64,000 nucleotides of DNA from Paenibacillus harenae (GTDB lineage Bacteria; Bacillota; Bacilli; Paenibacillales; Paenibacillaceae): the NCBI RefSeq assembly GCF_030812415.1, contig NZ_JAUSST010000007.1, positions 248,001 to 312,000 on the forward strand. The letters are read 5' to 3'. The position numbers and the translations under genes were made by a program. Below, one piece after another: positions 35,171-43,289 of this stretch. Under the pieces are notes generated by a model. It worked only from the letters and a program-made list of their open reading frames with translations. It was not told the DNA's origin and did no database searches. Within the stretch, counting starts at the first letter, position 1. Every line of letters begins with the position of its first letter.

Positions 35171-35929
35171 TTACTTTGCCTCCTTTTTGCCGACGATGGA
35201 GAGGAATATCTCTTCTAATGTCGGTTGTTTTTCAACATACTCCACCTTTGCGGATGGGAACAGCTTTTTTAGATCCGAGAGCGTGCCTTTAGCGATAATC
35301 TTACCCTCATGCAGAATGGCGATTCGGTCGGCAAGCTGCTCAGCCTCCTCCAAATACTGCGTAGTTAGGAGTACCGTCGTGCCGCCGCCCGCAAGCTCCT
35401 TGACAATCTTCCAAACCTCGATGCGCGCCTCGGGGTCAAGCCCAGTCGTCGGCTCGTCGAGGAAAATGATCTGCGGATTACCCACAAGGCTCAAGGCGAT
35501 GTCGAGCCTGCGGCGCATACCACCCGAATAAGTAGACGCCCTGCGGTCGGCGGCGTCTGTCAAGCCGAAGCGTTTAAGCAAGTCGTCCGCAACCTGACGC
35601 GGATTTTTGAGGTATCGCAGCTTGGCGATCATGATCAGATTTTCCCGTCCGGTCAAAATCTCGTCCACGGCGGCGAATTGTCCGGTCAGACTGATCGCCT
35701 GCCGCACATTCTCGGGTTTTGACGCAACATCTACTCCGTTTACGGTAACGGATCCGCTGTCTTGGTTAAGCAGCGTGGTGAGGATTTTGACAACCGTTGT
35801 CTTGCCCGCCCCGTTGGATCCGAGCAGGGCGAAGATACTGCCCTTTTCCACCTCGAAATCGACGCCTTTTAGGACTTGAAGCTGCTTGTAGGATTTTTGC
35901 AATCCTTTTACTTCAATTGCTTTTTCCAT
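35171..35929 (-). CDS. ABC exporter ATP-binding protein (DrrA-like)
   Basis: Cytoplasmic ATPase of 252 residues with Walker A GSNGAGKTT (about 37-45), signature YSGGMRRRL, Walker B IIFLDEPTTGLD and a DrrA-type C-terminal extension. GGGGG lies eight bases before the ATG. It powers the coupled permease downstream. Regulation by the PadR protein at the head of the operon suggests induction by a toxic compound. Confidence 0.93.
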   Translation of the reverse strand: MEKAIEVKGLQKSYKQLQVLKGVDFEVEKGSIFALLGSNGAGKTTVVKILTTLLNQDSGSVTVNGVDVASKPENVRQAISLTGQFAAVDEILTGRENLIMIAKLRYLKNPRQVADDLLKRFGLTDAADRRASTYSGGMRRRLDIALSLVGNPQIIFLDEPTTGLDPEARIEVWKIVKELAGGGTTVLLTTQYLEEAEQLADRIAILHEGKIIAKGTLSDLKKLFPSAKVEYVEKQPTLEEIFLSIVGKKEAK

Positions 35930-35944
35930 CCCGATATCCCCCTT

Positions 35945-36295
35945 TTACTTTTTTTTATCCGTACCCTTTTTCATGGCCTTGTTAACTTTTTGGTCAATAG
36001 ATTCTTGATAGATGTCAGCGTAAGTTTTTGAATCTTTGATTAGATCGTCGCAGAAAGCCGCTACGTCACTGCCCGTCACTTCGAGCACGCCTTTCCCCAA
36101 GGCCGCGCCCTCTTCGAAAAGATCGATAATCCCCGAGAGCATACCCGTCCCTTCGGTCAGCTCAACAGGGCCGACCTTAAAGAGATATTTTTGAATCTCT
36201 TTATAAACAATCTGATAATTTTGCGGAAGCGCTTTGACACGCGCCACGTGCGCTCGCCACTCTTTTTTGCTTTCGATGATATCTCGTATTCTCAT
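35945..36295 (-). CDS. DUF1048 protein (second copy)
   Basis: A 116-residue helical protein, start preceded by AGGAGG. It shares the DUF1048 pattern with the preceding gene: a charged start, LPxxYQ, a central LLEE/LFEEG helix and GSDVAAFCDDL. Nine bp separate the two. DUF1048 proteins regularly accompany PadR regulators and ABC exporters in Firmicutes; a role in signalling or assembly is unproven. Confidence 0.85.
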   Translation of the reverse strand: MRIRDIIESKKEWRAHVARVKALPQNYQIVYKEIQKYLFKVGPVELTEGTGMLSGIIDLFEEGAALGKGVLEVTGSDVAAFCDDLIKDSKTYADIYQESIDQKVNKAMKKGTDKKK

Positions 36296-36304
36296 TTTAT
36301 CCTC

Positions 36305-36652
36305 CTATTTACCTAATTTTTTAACGATATTATTGTTGAGTTGCTCGCGCCACTTGTCGCGAAAAGACTTTGCCCCTTCTTCACCGGCCAGCGCTGAACA
36401 GAATCCTTTGATATCGTCGCCCAAAACCTCTTGGACACTCTGACCGTCCGCTGCCGTTTCTTCGAGCAGGCCAAGCACACCGTCAAGAATTGGCATGAGG
36501 TTGCGACCGGTGAAATCGGAGTGCGACCAAAGATTGGCATTAATTTTTTTCCATGCCGCTTGATAATCAGCCGGCAGCTTTTTGGCTCGCGATTCAAACC
36601 TTTTCATTTCTTTAGTCATGTCGCTGCCGGTAATTTTCTCCCAAAAATTCAT
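36305..36652 (-). CDS. DUF1048 protein (first copy)
   Basis: A 115-residue helical protein with strong DUF1048 signatures (LPADYQAAWKKINANLW, VLGDDIKGFCSALAGEEG). It overlaps the end of the PadR gene by four bases (ATGA) and has AAAGGAG upstream, so expression is coupled to the repressor. Confidence 0.88.
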   Translation of the reverse strand: MNFWEKITGSDMTKEMKRFESRAKKLPADYQAAWKKINANLWSHSDFTGRNLMPILDGVLGLLEETAADGQSVQEVLGDDIKGFCSALAGEEGAKSFRDKWREQLNNNIVKKLGK

Positions 36653-36978
36653 TGTCTTTTCTCCTTTAACTCATTAATTTTTGATGATACGAACTCCCAT
36701 TTTTCCCAGAACTTCCGCAGTTCCTTGCGCCCCGCGTCGTTGATCGCGAAAAACTTTCGAGGCGGTCCCATGTCGGAGGGCTTCTTGGTGATCTCCACCA
36801 ACTTGTTTTTTTCAAGCCGGATCAGGATGGTGTACACTGTTCCCTCCACAACATCCGTGAAGCCGAGGGCGTTCAGCCGCCGCGTAATTTCGTAGCCGTA
36901 GGTTTCTTTGCGGCTTATAATTTCAAGGACACAGCCCTCAAGCGCCCCTTTGAGCATTTCCGTTAGGTTTTCCAGCAC
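36649..36978 (-). CDS. PadR-family transcriptional regulator
   Basis: A winged-helix repressor of about 109 residues (TYGYEITRRLNALGF, VVEGTVYTILIRLEKNKLVE). Start set at the GTG at 36978, which gives the family-like MLENLTEM; a GTG six bases earlier lies in the ribosome site. Heads the operon with two DUF1048 genes and a DrrAB-type exporter. A dyad at 37003-37015 lies 25 bp upstream. Confidence 0.88.
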   Translation of the reverse strand: MLENLTEMLKGALEGCVLEIISRKETYGYEITRRLNALGFTDVVEGTVYTILIRLEKNKLVEITKKPSDMGPPRKFFAINDAGRKELRKFWEKWEFVSSKINELKEKRQ

Positions 36979-37002
36979 AATCACCCTATTCTATTCTGTA
37001 TG

Positions 37003-37015
37003 ACTGATATTCAGT
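37003..37015. promoter_or_regulatory. Dyad upstream of the first PadR gene
   Basis: ACTGATATTCAGT, five-base arms around TAT, 25 bp before the PadR start and flanked by further near-symmetry (GTATG/TATCAC). A plausible PadR autorepression site. Confidence 0.45.
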
Positions 37016-37161
37016 ATCACTTACTACTGCTATAAAGTAACACGTAGTAGTTGGTTTGTCAATTGCGGTTGTTTGTTACGATAATGAATTTCAACTAAAA
37101 CGCAAGTTGCTAGCCGGCAAGCAATGGGACTGTGGCCACAATCACGATTTTTTTTATAACC

Positions 37162-38025
37162 TTATATAACCGTAACCTTTGACAAATCGGCCTCTATGCC
37201 TTTGAGCGCAGCATAGGTCAACTTATCCATCATCGCGCCGTCAAAGCAGACGGTTTTGATGGCACGGTAGTACTTCTTGGACAACAAAGACCCTTGGAAA
37301 GACGCATTCTTGAGTGTCGCACCCTTGAACGAAACTTCGTTCAACGCCGCTTTGTCGAACTTGACGCCGATGAAGGTTTGGCCGTCAAGACACTGCCCGC
37401 TCAGATCGGTATTTGTGAAGTCCACCCCGTCGAAAATACAGTTTTCAAAGACGGTTTTTCTGAGATCGGTCATAGTCAGGTTGACGTCGGTCAGTTTTAC
37501 TCCTGTGAATTTTGCTCCGTCCATCCCCGATTTGCTGAAGTTGGTGCCTACAAGGATGGATTTATTGAAGCTCGCATTTGAAAGGTCAAGGGTGGATAAT
37601 TTGCAGTCGGTCAGGTTTGCGCCGTCGAAACGGGCATCTCGCACGTCGCTGCTGGCAAACGAGCTGCCGGTCAAGTCCGCGTTCGTGAAGTCGGAGCCTC
37701 GCAGCGCGCTTGATGTAAATTTCCCCTTATGCGCGGTAACCCCAGCAAAGTCGCTTTTCGCCAGGTTGCTTGCGCTGAAGTTCGTCACCACCTGACGTTC
37801 CAGCGAGCGGGAGAGGTTGGCGACCTCCAGGATCGTTTGCTCGATGTCGCCGATACTCTCAATCGTCATCTTAAACGCTGTTTCATCGTCCTTGCCCTCA
37901 GCTTTGAGCTCAAGGAACCGCTCCTGTAAATCGGAGTGCAGGTCGGCCTTTAATTCGGTGACGCTTTTTACTCCATCGTATGGCGTAAATACGCCATTCA
38001 AATAATTCGTCAATTTCTGATTCAT
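37162..38025 (-). CDS. Pentapeptide-repeat protein with N-terminal HAAS/DUF1700-like segment
   Basis: A 287-residue protein. Residues 1-75 are helical and charged, like the HAAS-type segments found with PadR regulators. Residues from about 85 to 265 are pentapeptide repeats (A[DN]LTx pattern, for example TNADLTGSSF, TNTDLSGQCL), expected to fold as a quadrilateral beta-helix. Such proteins can mimic DNA and protect gyrase, but that is not shown here. GGAGAG precedes the ATG. It follows its PadR gene by 14 bp. Confidence 0.88.
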   Translation of the reverse strand: MNQKLTNYLNGVFTPYDGVKSVTELKADLHSDLQERFLELKAEGKDDETAFKMTIESIGDIEQTILEVANLSRSLERQVVTNFSASNLAKSDFAGVTAHKGKFTSSALRGSDFTNADLTGSSFASSDVRDARFDGANLTDCKLSTLDLSNASFNKSILVGTNFSKSGMDGAKFTGVKLTDVNLTMTDLRKTVFENCIFDGVDFTNTDLSGQCLDGQTFIGVKFDKAALNEVSFKGATLKNASFQGSLLSKKYYRAIKTVCFDGAMMDKLTYAALKGIEADLSKVTVI

Positions 38026-38039
38026 AATATCATCTCTCC

Positions 38040-38369
38040 TTATAATAAGTTTTCAAGCACGCGCTTCGCGTACTCCCAATTGCTTTTGTTGCGGGCGTAT
38101 GCATCTTTGCCCTTTCCGGTAATCCTAAAATATTTACGCCTACCGCCCTGCGATTCATCGCCCCAATACCACTCGATATCGCCATCGGCCTCAAGCCTTC
38201 GGACGCTCGAGTACATCGTGGCCTCCTTTAATTCATATTCGCCGTCCGAGCGCTCGGCAATCAGCTTGACAATCTCGTACCCGTAGCGGTCAGCTTCGGA
38301 CAAGAGCCGTAGAATCATCGTATCGGTATGTCCTCGCAGCAGGTCGGATGTAATTTTGTTCTCGCTCAT
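38040..38369 (-). CDS. PadR-family transcriptional regulator
   Basis: A 109-residue winged-helix repressor (DTMILRLLSEADRYGYEIVK, ATMYSSVRRLEADGDIEWYW). The ATG at 38369 has GGAGG eight bases upstream. It controls itself and the pentapeptide gene, judged by the dyad over its promoter. Confidence 0.9.
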   Translation of the reverse strand: MSENKITSDLLRGHTDTMILRLLSEADRYGYEIVKLIAERSDGEYELKEATMYSSVRRLEADGDIEWYWGDESQGGRRKYFRITGKGKDAYARNKSNWEYAKRVLENLL

Positions 38370-38384
38370 GTAATCAACCTCCAT

Positions 38385-38427
38385 GTTTGTATAATACAAC
38401 ACACTACCACGACTGTCAAGGTAGTGT
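38385..38427 (-). promoter_or_regulatory. Promoter with PadR dyad
   Basis: Eight-base arms ACACTACC (38401-38408) and GGTAGTGT (38420-38427) frame a TTGACA -35 box read leftward; a TATTATAC -10 region follows at about 38390-38398. A repressor on this dyad would cover the -35 box. Confidence 0.6.
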
Positions 38428-38429
38428 TT

Positions 38430-38668
38430 CTAATTAATTACTTTGCCTACAAGTAAAAGCTATTGGGCCGTCCTCAATGAGGAATCACAAAAATAAAAAA
38501 GCCGCGCTATCACGGAGCTTCTTGGAAATATGTTCTTGTCCGTTCAATGGGAAAGGGAGCAGCTGCCGCGGCAATCTGCTCCCTGGTTCTTCCACTAATG
38601 TTCTCCGTTAGGTTTAACAACATTCGTGCTATCTAACATTTATCACACCCTTGAGTGCCCCGCCAGAC
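38430..38668. other. Spacer between PadR unit and SDR gene
   Basis: No gene seen. GGGAGCAG and CTGCTCCC form a hairpin at about 38555-38583 without a T-run. Confidence 0.35.
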
Positions 38669-39433
38669 TTACAAATGCGAACCTCCTGTTGCGTCCACTA
38701 ATTGCCCCGTTACCCAGCGGCTGTCCGATGAGGAGAGGAACGCTACGATATCCGCGATATCGGATGGTTGTCCGGCTCTGCCGAATGCAGACTGTTCGCT
38801 AGCGAACTTTTGTCCTTCCGGTGTATGCAGCCATGAGGCATTGACGTCGGTATCTACAATACCGGGAAGAACGGCATTCACCGTAATCCCGCGAGGTCCC
38901 AGCAATTGCGCTAGGTGCAGGGTGAATGTATTAATAGCCCCTTTCGTAAGATTATAGGCCATGAGTTGAGGATATGCGATGCGCGTCACCCCGGAAGACA
39001 TGTTGACAATGCGTCCTTCGTTACGAAGCAAGGGCAGCGCTTGTTGTATTAAGAAATAAGGCGCTTTTACATTCACTGCAAACAGCTCATCGAACGATTC
39101 TTCTGTTGTTTCTTCAAATGTATTTGACGTTCCAATCCCTGCATTATTTATGAGAATGTCAAACTTACTGTCTCCATTCGCTCGAGTGAGCTCCGACCTC
39201 AGGGATTCGATCAATTCGGCAACGCCGGCGACGGAATTAAGCTTCGCTTCTATTGAAAAAGCATTGCCTCCGTTATCCTTAATGGCTCGAACGACATCCG
39301 TCGCAGCCTCGCGGTTATTGCCATAGTGTACGGCTACCAGAGCCCCTTCTTCCGCAAGCCTTAATGCGATACCTTTTCCGATCCCCCTGCTTCCGCCAGT
39401 TACTAGTGCCGTTTTTCCGTGCAACCGTTTCAT
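38669..39433 (-). CDS. Short-chain dehydrogenase/reductase (FabG-like)
   Basis: A 254-residue NAD(P)-dependent oxidoreductase with the Rossmann motif TGGSRGIG, the NNAG element (INNAGIG), catalytic Ser in MSSGV and YxxxK (MAYNLTKGA). AAGGAG precedes the ATG. It lies downstream of a MerR gene on the same strand behind a MerR-type promoter, so it is probably induced by that regulator's ligand. Substrate unknown. Confidence 0.92.
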   Translation of the reverse strand: MKRLHGKTALVTGGSRGIGKGIALRLAEEGALVAVHYGNNREAATDVVRAIKDNGGNAFSIEAKLNSVAGVAELIESLRSELTRANGDSKFDILINNAGIGTSNTFEETTEESFDELFAVNVKAPYFLIQQALPLLRNEGRIVNMSSGVTRIAYPQLMAYNLTKGAINTFTLHLAQLLGPRGITVNAVLPGIVDTDVNASWLHTPEGQKFASEQSAFGRAGQPSDIADIVAFLSSSDSRWVTGQLVDATGGSHL

Positions 39434-39463
39434 GCTTCACCACTCCTTGTTATTTGTACCCCT

Positions 39464-39495
39464 ACTGTACACTCTCCCTTTAAGGGGAGAGTCAA
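39464..39495 (-). promoter_or_regulatory. MerR-type promoter of the SDR gene
   Basis: Read leftward: TTGACT -35 (39495-39490), 20-bp spacer, TACAGT -10 (39469-39464). The spacer contains ACTCTCCC and GGGAGAGT arms separated by six bases. Long spacer plus dyad is typical of MerR-activated promoters; the adjacent MerR protein is the likely activator. Confidence 0.75.
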
Positions 39496-39506
39496 GCCTT
39501 TCAACG

Positions 39507-39544
39507 AAAAAAATGCTCCACTCGCCAAAGGCTGAATGGAGCAT
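39507..39544 (-). terminator. Terminator after the MerR gene
   Basis: Leftward, ATGCTCCA and TGGAGCAT pair and are followed by a T-run. It separates the MerR gene from the SDR promoter. Confidence 0.85.
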
Positions 39545-39562
39545 CGATATTAAGATTTGCTA

Positions 39563-40387
39563 TTAGACGGGTTCTACCGGAATGAGCAATTCCGATAGGC
39601 GCATCCTGCCGTAAATATCTTGATCAGGGGTTATATAAATTTCCCGGATAGGGGCCCTCTCAACCTGGGTGTATCCGTTGACGGAGATCCATGACGACAA
39701 CTCCATGGTAGCCTCACAAGTAATGCTGTAGGGATCGCAACGATGTATAAGAGAAGCCGCGGCATGGATCCTGGGCAGTGAACTAACCTTCACTCTGTTG
39801 CTACTCGGAATGTTTTTCATTATGGGCAATGCCACTTCAAGATCAACTTGATCCGTTTCTGCGTAATGGTCATGCTTAATTACAATCAGCGAACTCTCTT
39901 GATAATCGCCGTGAATGCGCACGTATTGAGCGACCTCATCAAGCAGTAGACATCGTTGCGTGTAGGGAACAATATCACGAATGGAAGCTACCTGCAGCGG
40001 ATCTACAGCGCGGATCGAGATCGAATGCTCATCTCCATTGCGATTAGCGGACTCTTCAACGCGATGAATCCTTTCATTAATTTCGTTCAGTTGATTCTTC
40101 GACTCTTCAATGATGCGGTGGAGTTCTATCTGCTTATCCGTCAACTTGCTTTTCACGACTTCAGGCGATATATGGTCTTCCAAAAAGGGGATGATCTGCT
40201 CCAGAGTAAAGCCTTGCTCCTTAAATACTACTATTCGCTTAACGGTCAATAGCTGTGCTTCGGAATAATAGCGATAGCCATTGTTCTCGTCCACGACATC
40301 TGGTCTCAGCAGCCCCATAGCATCGTAATATCGTAATGTTTTGATCGAAACGCGGCTCAGTTTTGAAAACTCTCCGATTTTTAACAT
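39563..40387 (-). CDS. MerR-family regulator with GyrI-like effector domain (BltR/BmrR type)
   Basis: A 274-residue regulator: N-terminal MerR HTH (LKIGEFSKLSRVSIKTLRYY), a coiled-coil near 75-110 and a C-terminal effector-binding domain of about 155 residues, the arrangement of BmrR/BltR multidrug sensors. The ATG has AAGGAG 11 bases upstream. It probably activates the SDR gene downstream through the promoter at 39464. Confidence 0.9.
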   Translation of the reverse strand: MLKIGEFSKLSRVSIKTLRYYDAMGLLRPDVVDENNGYRYYSEAQLLTVKRIVVFKEQGFTLEQIIPFLEDHISPEVVKSKLTDKQIELHRIIEESKNQLNEINERIHRVEESANRNGDEHSISIRAVDPLQVASIRDIVPYTQRCLLLDEVAQYVRIHGDYQESSLIVIKHDHYAETDQVDLEVALPIMKNIPSSNRVKVSSLPRIHAAASLIHRCDPYSITCEATMELSSWISVNGYTQVERAPIREIYITPDQDIYGRMRLSELLIPVEPV

Positions 40388-40603
40388 CTGAGCTATCGCT
40401 CCTTTCCAAATTCCAACTCGTGACTTTACCCTAAAATGATACCTTATGCTCCAAAACACGTAAAGGTCATATACTGACCGTAACGAAGGGCTGCCATGCG
40501 GCAGCCCTTTCAGTGTTCAACTATCGTCTCCCTTTAACGGAATGACAACGTATTTAAAAAGCAGATTCACGTCAGGTTAATTACTCCTCAATGGAGCGAT
40601 AGA

Positions 40604-41029
40604 TCACTGACGTCCTTTTGTAAGGATCCGGAACGTGATACCGAATTTATCCGTTACATTACCGTAAGCAGGGCTGAAGAAACTTGCTTGTAGCGGGTCG
40701 TTCACTCGACCGCCTTGCTTCAATGCTTCGAAATATTGGGCCGCTTTTTCTTTGTCGTCGGTTTGAACTACAATGGTGATTTGCGTTCCCTTTTCGTAGG
40801 TGCTTCCGGTAAAATTATCGGTAATCTGTAGTTCGGAATCGCCAATTTTCAAGACGGCGTAATTCACCCAGTCCTTCTTTTCCGGCGGCAGTGGAGCTTC
40901 CTGATTTTTCGGCATGTCGCTGAACCGAAGCATATAGGTGACCTTGGCATTCAACGCCTTCACGTATAAATCGATGGCCTCATTCGCGCTTCCGTTCATT
41001 TCAAGAAAAGGGATCAAACTCGTACTCAC
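40604..41029 (-). CDS. VOC-family protein, PhnB/YjdN type
   Basis: A 141-residue vicinal-oxygen-chelate fold protein (TSLIPFLEMNGSANEAIDLY; SPAYGNVTDKFGITFRI). The GTG at 41029 is nine bases from AAGGAG and gives the usual MSTSLIPFL start; the ATG at 41038 abuts the ribosome site. The family includes metalloenzymes and antibiotic-binding proteins; the reaction here is unknown. Divergent from the ECF41 sigma gene. Confidence 0.87.
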   Translation of the reverse strand: MSTSLIPFLEMNGSANEAIDLYVKALNAKVTYMLRFSDMPKNQEAPLPPEKKDWVNYAVLKIGDSELQITDNFTGSTYEKGTQITIVVQTDDKEKAAQYFEALKQGGRVNDPLQASFFSPAYGNVTDKFGITFRILTKGRQ

Positions 41030-41271
41030 AACAATCATCTCCTTGGTTTAATTGTTTACAACGGACAACCGGTAGACTCTTCTCTCACATAGACGGGTTT
41101 CCCTTGTCACTAACTATGTCGTAGGTCATGAAGGAAACGTGACAGAAACGGCGAAAAGTGCTGTAATGAGAATTTCGAAAATAAAAACTGTAGTTCGTGC
41201 AACTCCGTCACATTTACAGAATTTCATACGACAAATAAGTAAATAAGAAACGAAGGGAGGGATTGTGGGGC

Positions 41272-42159
41272 ATGAACGACCAGAATTGGCTTGTTGAACA
41301 ATTCGAGACGCATCGTAATCATTTGCAGACGGTGGCATACCGGATGCTCGGATCACGGAGCGAAGCAGATGACGCTGTGCAGGAGTCATGGATCCGTCTC
41401 ATCCGCTCAAATACTGGCGAAGTAGTAAATATAGGAGGATGGCTGACAACCATCGTCTCGAGAGTGTGTCTTGATATGCTGCGAACACGCAAATCGAGGC
41501 GTGATGAGCTTGTGATGGCTAGCGCACCTGAACTGGTTACCGGTCATCAAGACGGAAGCGATCCCGAGCATGAAGCGCTGATGGCTGACTCCGTCGGTCA
41601 TGCGATGTTCGTTGTCCTCGAGAAGTTGAATCCCTCTGAACGCATTGCGTTCGTGCTTCACGATGTATTCGCATTGTCTTTCTCGGAGATCGCTCTCATT
41701 ATTGGGCGCAACGAAGCCGCTGCAAGGCAACTTGCGAGCCGCGCTCGTCGCCGAGTCCAGGGTGCCGAATCGACTTCGGAAACTGCAGAGCTTCAGAGAA
41801 AAAGGGAGCTTGTCGATGCATTCCTCGCCGCAGCGCGTAACGGAGAGTTTGAGAAACTGCTCTCGGTATTGGACCCGAATGTCGTACTTCGAAACGACCC
41901 CGCATTCGCGCCGGTCGCAAATGTGCCAGTTGTTCGCGGTTCAGAGGCTGTGTTCAAGCAGGTCCAGCAATTCGCGAATCGTGCCCGCAGCATGATGCCG
42001 GTGCTCGTGAACGGATCGGTAGGCATCGTCGCGGGTCATTTGGATCAACCGCTATTCATTTTGGAATTCACGTTTGTGGATGGCAAGATCGTCGAGATCG
42101 GCATGATTGCCGACCAGGCACGCCTTCACGGGCTTAACATCGCCGCTTTGAACGATTGA
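41272..42159 (+). CDS. ECF41-type sigma factor (SigJ-like) with SnoaL-like C-terminus
   Basis: A 295-residue sigma factor: region 2 (YRMLGSRSEADDAVQESWIRL), region 4 (LNPSERIAFVLHDVFALSFS) and a C-terminal SnoaL/NTF2-like domain (VDAFLAAARNGEFEKLLSVL) that in ECF41 factors regulates activity in place of an anti-sigma factor. GGGAGGG lies 10 bases before the ATG. The usual carboxymuconolactone decarboxylase or oxidoreductase partner is not adjacent; a VOC gene is the divergent neighbour. Confidence 0.9.
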   Translation: MNDQNWLVEQFETHRNHLQTVAYRMLGSRSEADDAVQESWIRLIRSNTGEVVNIGGWLTTIVSRVCLDMLRTRKSRRDELVMASAPELVTGHQDGSDPEHEALMADSVGHAMFVVLEKLNPSERIAFVLHDVFALSFSEIALIIGRNEAAARQLASRARRRVQGAESTSETAELQRKRELVDAFLAAARNGEFEKLLSVLDPNVVLRNDPAFAPVANVPVVRGSEAVFKQVQQFANRARSMMPVLVNGSVGIVAGHLDQPLFILEFTFVDGKIVEIGMIADQARLHGLNIAALND

Positions 42160-42212
42160 TTGGATGAAGAGCTAAGGAACTGCAACAACACTAAAATAGA
42201 ACACAAGAACAC

Positions 42213-42254
42213 AAAAAAACGCACTGTCGTAGACTCCTAGACAATGCGTTTTTT
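42213..42254 (+). terminator. Terminator after the ECF41 gene
   Basis: AACGCA and GTC pair with GAC and TGCGTT around a short loop, followed by TTTTTT. Confidence 0.85.
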
Positions 42255-42278
42255 CTTGCTTTAACTTAGAAAATCGGG

Positions 42279-42693
42279 CTATCTTATGCCTGCCTCCGCC
42301 AGTTTCTCGTCCAGTTTCGCCTTCTTGCGCAAATGGTGCCTGCTGTGCATACCAACCATCTCAAACCAATCACGCGCGTTAAGCCAGCCAAACCAGCCAT
42401 GGCGCACCTTGCAAGCCGGATTCGCCAGATCTACGCACCCCGTCCAGTAGGCCAACTTCTCTAGCACCTGCTCCAGGCCAGCTATGATTTCATCCTTGCT
42501 CTCGGGGTTGATTGTCGCGTTGGGAGGTTCCTCAAGTTTCACACCGGATATTGGGCCACTCTTTTTCGGCGAGCGCCTTCGTTCCGTCTTCCGTCTTGCT
42601 ATCGAATATCTGTCCAGATTCCCGCATGTATCGCTCGATAATAGCAGAAGAATCGTTCAACATCCAGATCCTATCCCCGCGAATCCCATTCAT
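42279..42693 (-). pseudogene. DinB-like protein gene with internal frameshift
   Basis: The gene starts at an ATG overlapping the stop of the VOC gene (TAATG) and reads about 54 codons (MNGIRGDRIWMLNDS to EKEWPNIRCET), then stops near 42531. One base out of frame the protein continues (KLEEPPNATINPESKDE) with a clear DinB/DUF1569 end, GWFGWLNARDWFEMVGMHSR then HHLRKK. The pieces together would give a normal 140-residue DinB protein. One indel near 42535 explains it. Confidence 0.6.
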
Positions 42694-43094
42694 TACATCA
42701 CCTGCGCAATCTCCCACACATGCCCGTCCGGATCGGCAAAACAAGCCGTCCGCCGCCCCCAGGGACGCGTTATCGGTCCATTCAATAACTTAACGCCCCG
42801 CACTTCCAGCTCATCGCATACCCGGTCAACATCTGGCACTTGGATCGTGAATTGAAACCGCGCGCCATCTCCGCAGCGACCAACCTGCGCCGGTTCAATC
42901 AATTCGCGGGCATTCGATTGATTTAACAGATTGATGCTTGTATTGCCATAATCGAACACCGCGCAGCTTTCATCTTCATATATGATCGCGAGTTTGAACG
43001 TCTCTTGGTAGAATGCCTTCGAACGATGCAAATCTTCCACAAACAATGTGATTTCAGTAATTTTGTTCACCCAGTCAGTTGTCGCCATACGCAT
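42693..43094 (-). CDS. VOC-family (glyoxalase/bleomycin-resistance-like) protein
   Basis: A 133-residue single-domain VOC protein (EITLFVEDLHRSKAFYQETF; GRRTACFADPDGHVWEIAQ, where the final Glu is a usual metal ligand). The ribosome site is weak, and the ATG at 43088 is an alternative start. Its stop overlaps the start of the DinB-like gene, so the two were coupled. Substrate unknown. Confidence 0.85.
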   Translation of the reverse strand: MRMATTDWVNKITEITLFVEDLHRSKAFYQETFKLAIIYEDESCAVFDYGNTSINLLNQSNARELIEPAQVGRCGDGARFQFTIQVPDVDRVCDELEVRGVKLLNGPITRPWGRRTACFADPDGHVWEIAQVM

Positions 43095-43214
43095 TCGGCC
43101 CCATTTGCATAATTTTACAATCCTATTTAGATCATATGAATTGCCCGTCCCATTGTCAAAGATAATATGGAGGCTGTGCTCGATTCTTACAACAGATTTA
43201 AACCCGACAAAATG

Positions 43215-43246
43215 AAAAGCCCCGAGAAAGGTTCATCGGGACTTTT
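43215..43246. terminator. Bidirectional terminator
   Basis: AAAAGCCCCGA pairs with TCGGGACTTTT around a ten-base loop, with A/T runs on both sides; it closes the pectinesterase remnant read leftward. Confidence 0.65.
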
Positions 43247-43289
43247 CGAGCCGCTGCTGAATCTTCGCATATGGGGGAGGCTCTATGAT

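Noticed and set aside
42530..42545. Programmed ribosomal frameshift in the DinB-like gene
   Set aside because: No slippery heptamer or downstream pseudoknot is evident; a plain indel is simpler.
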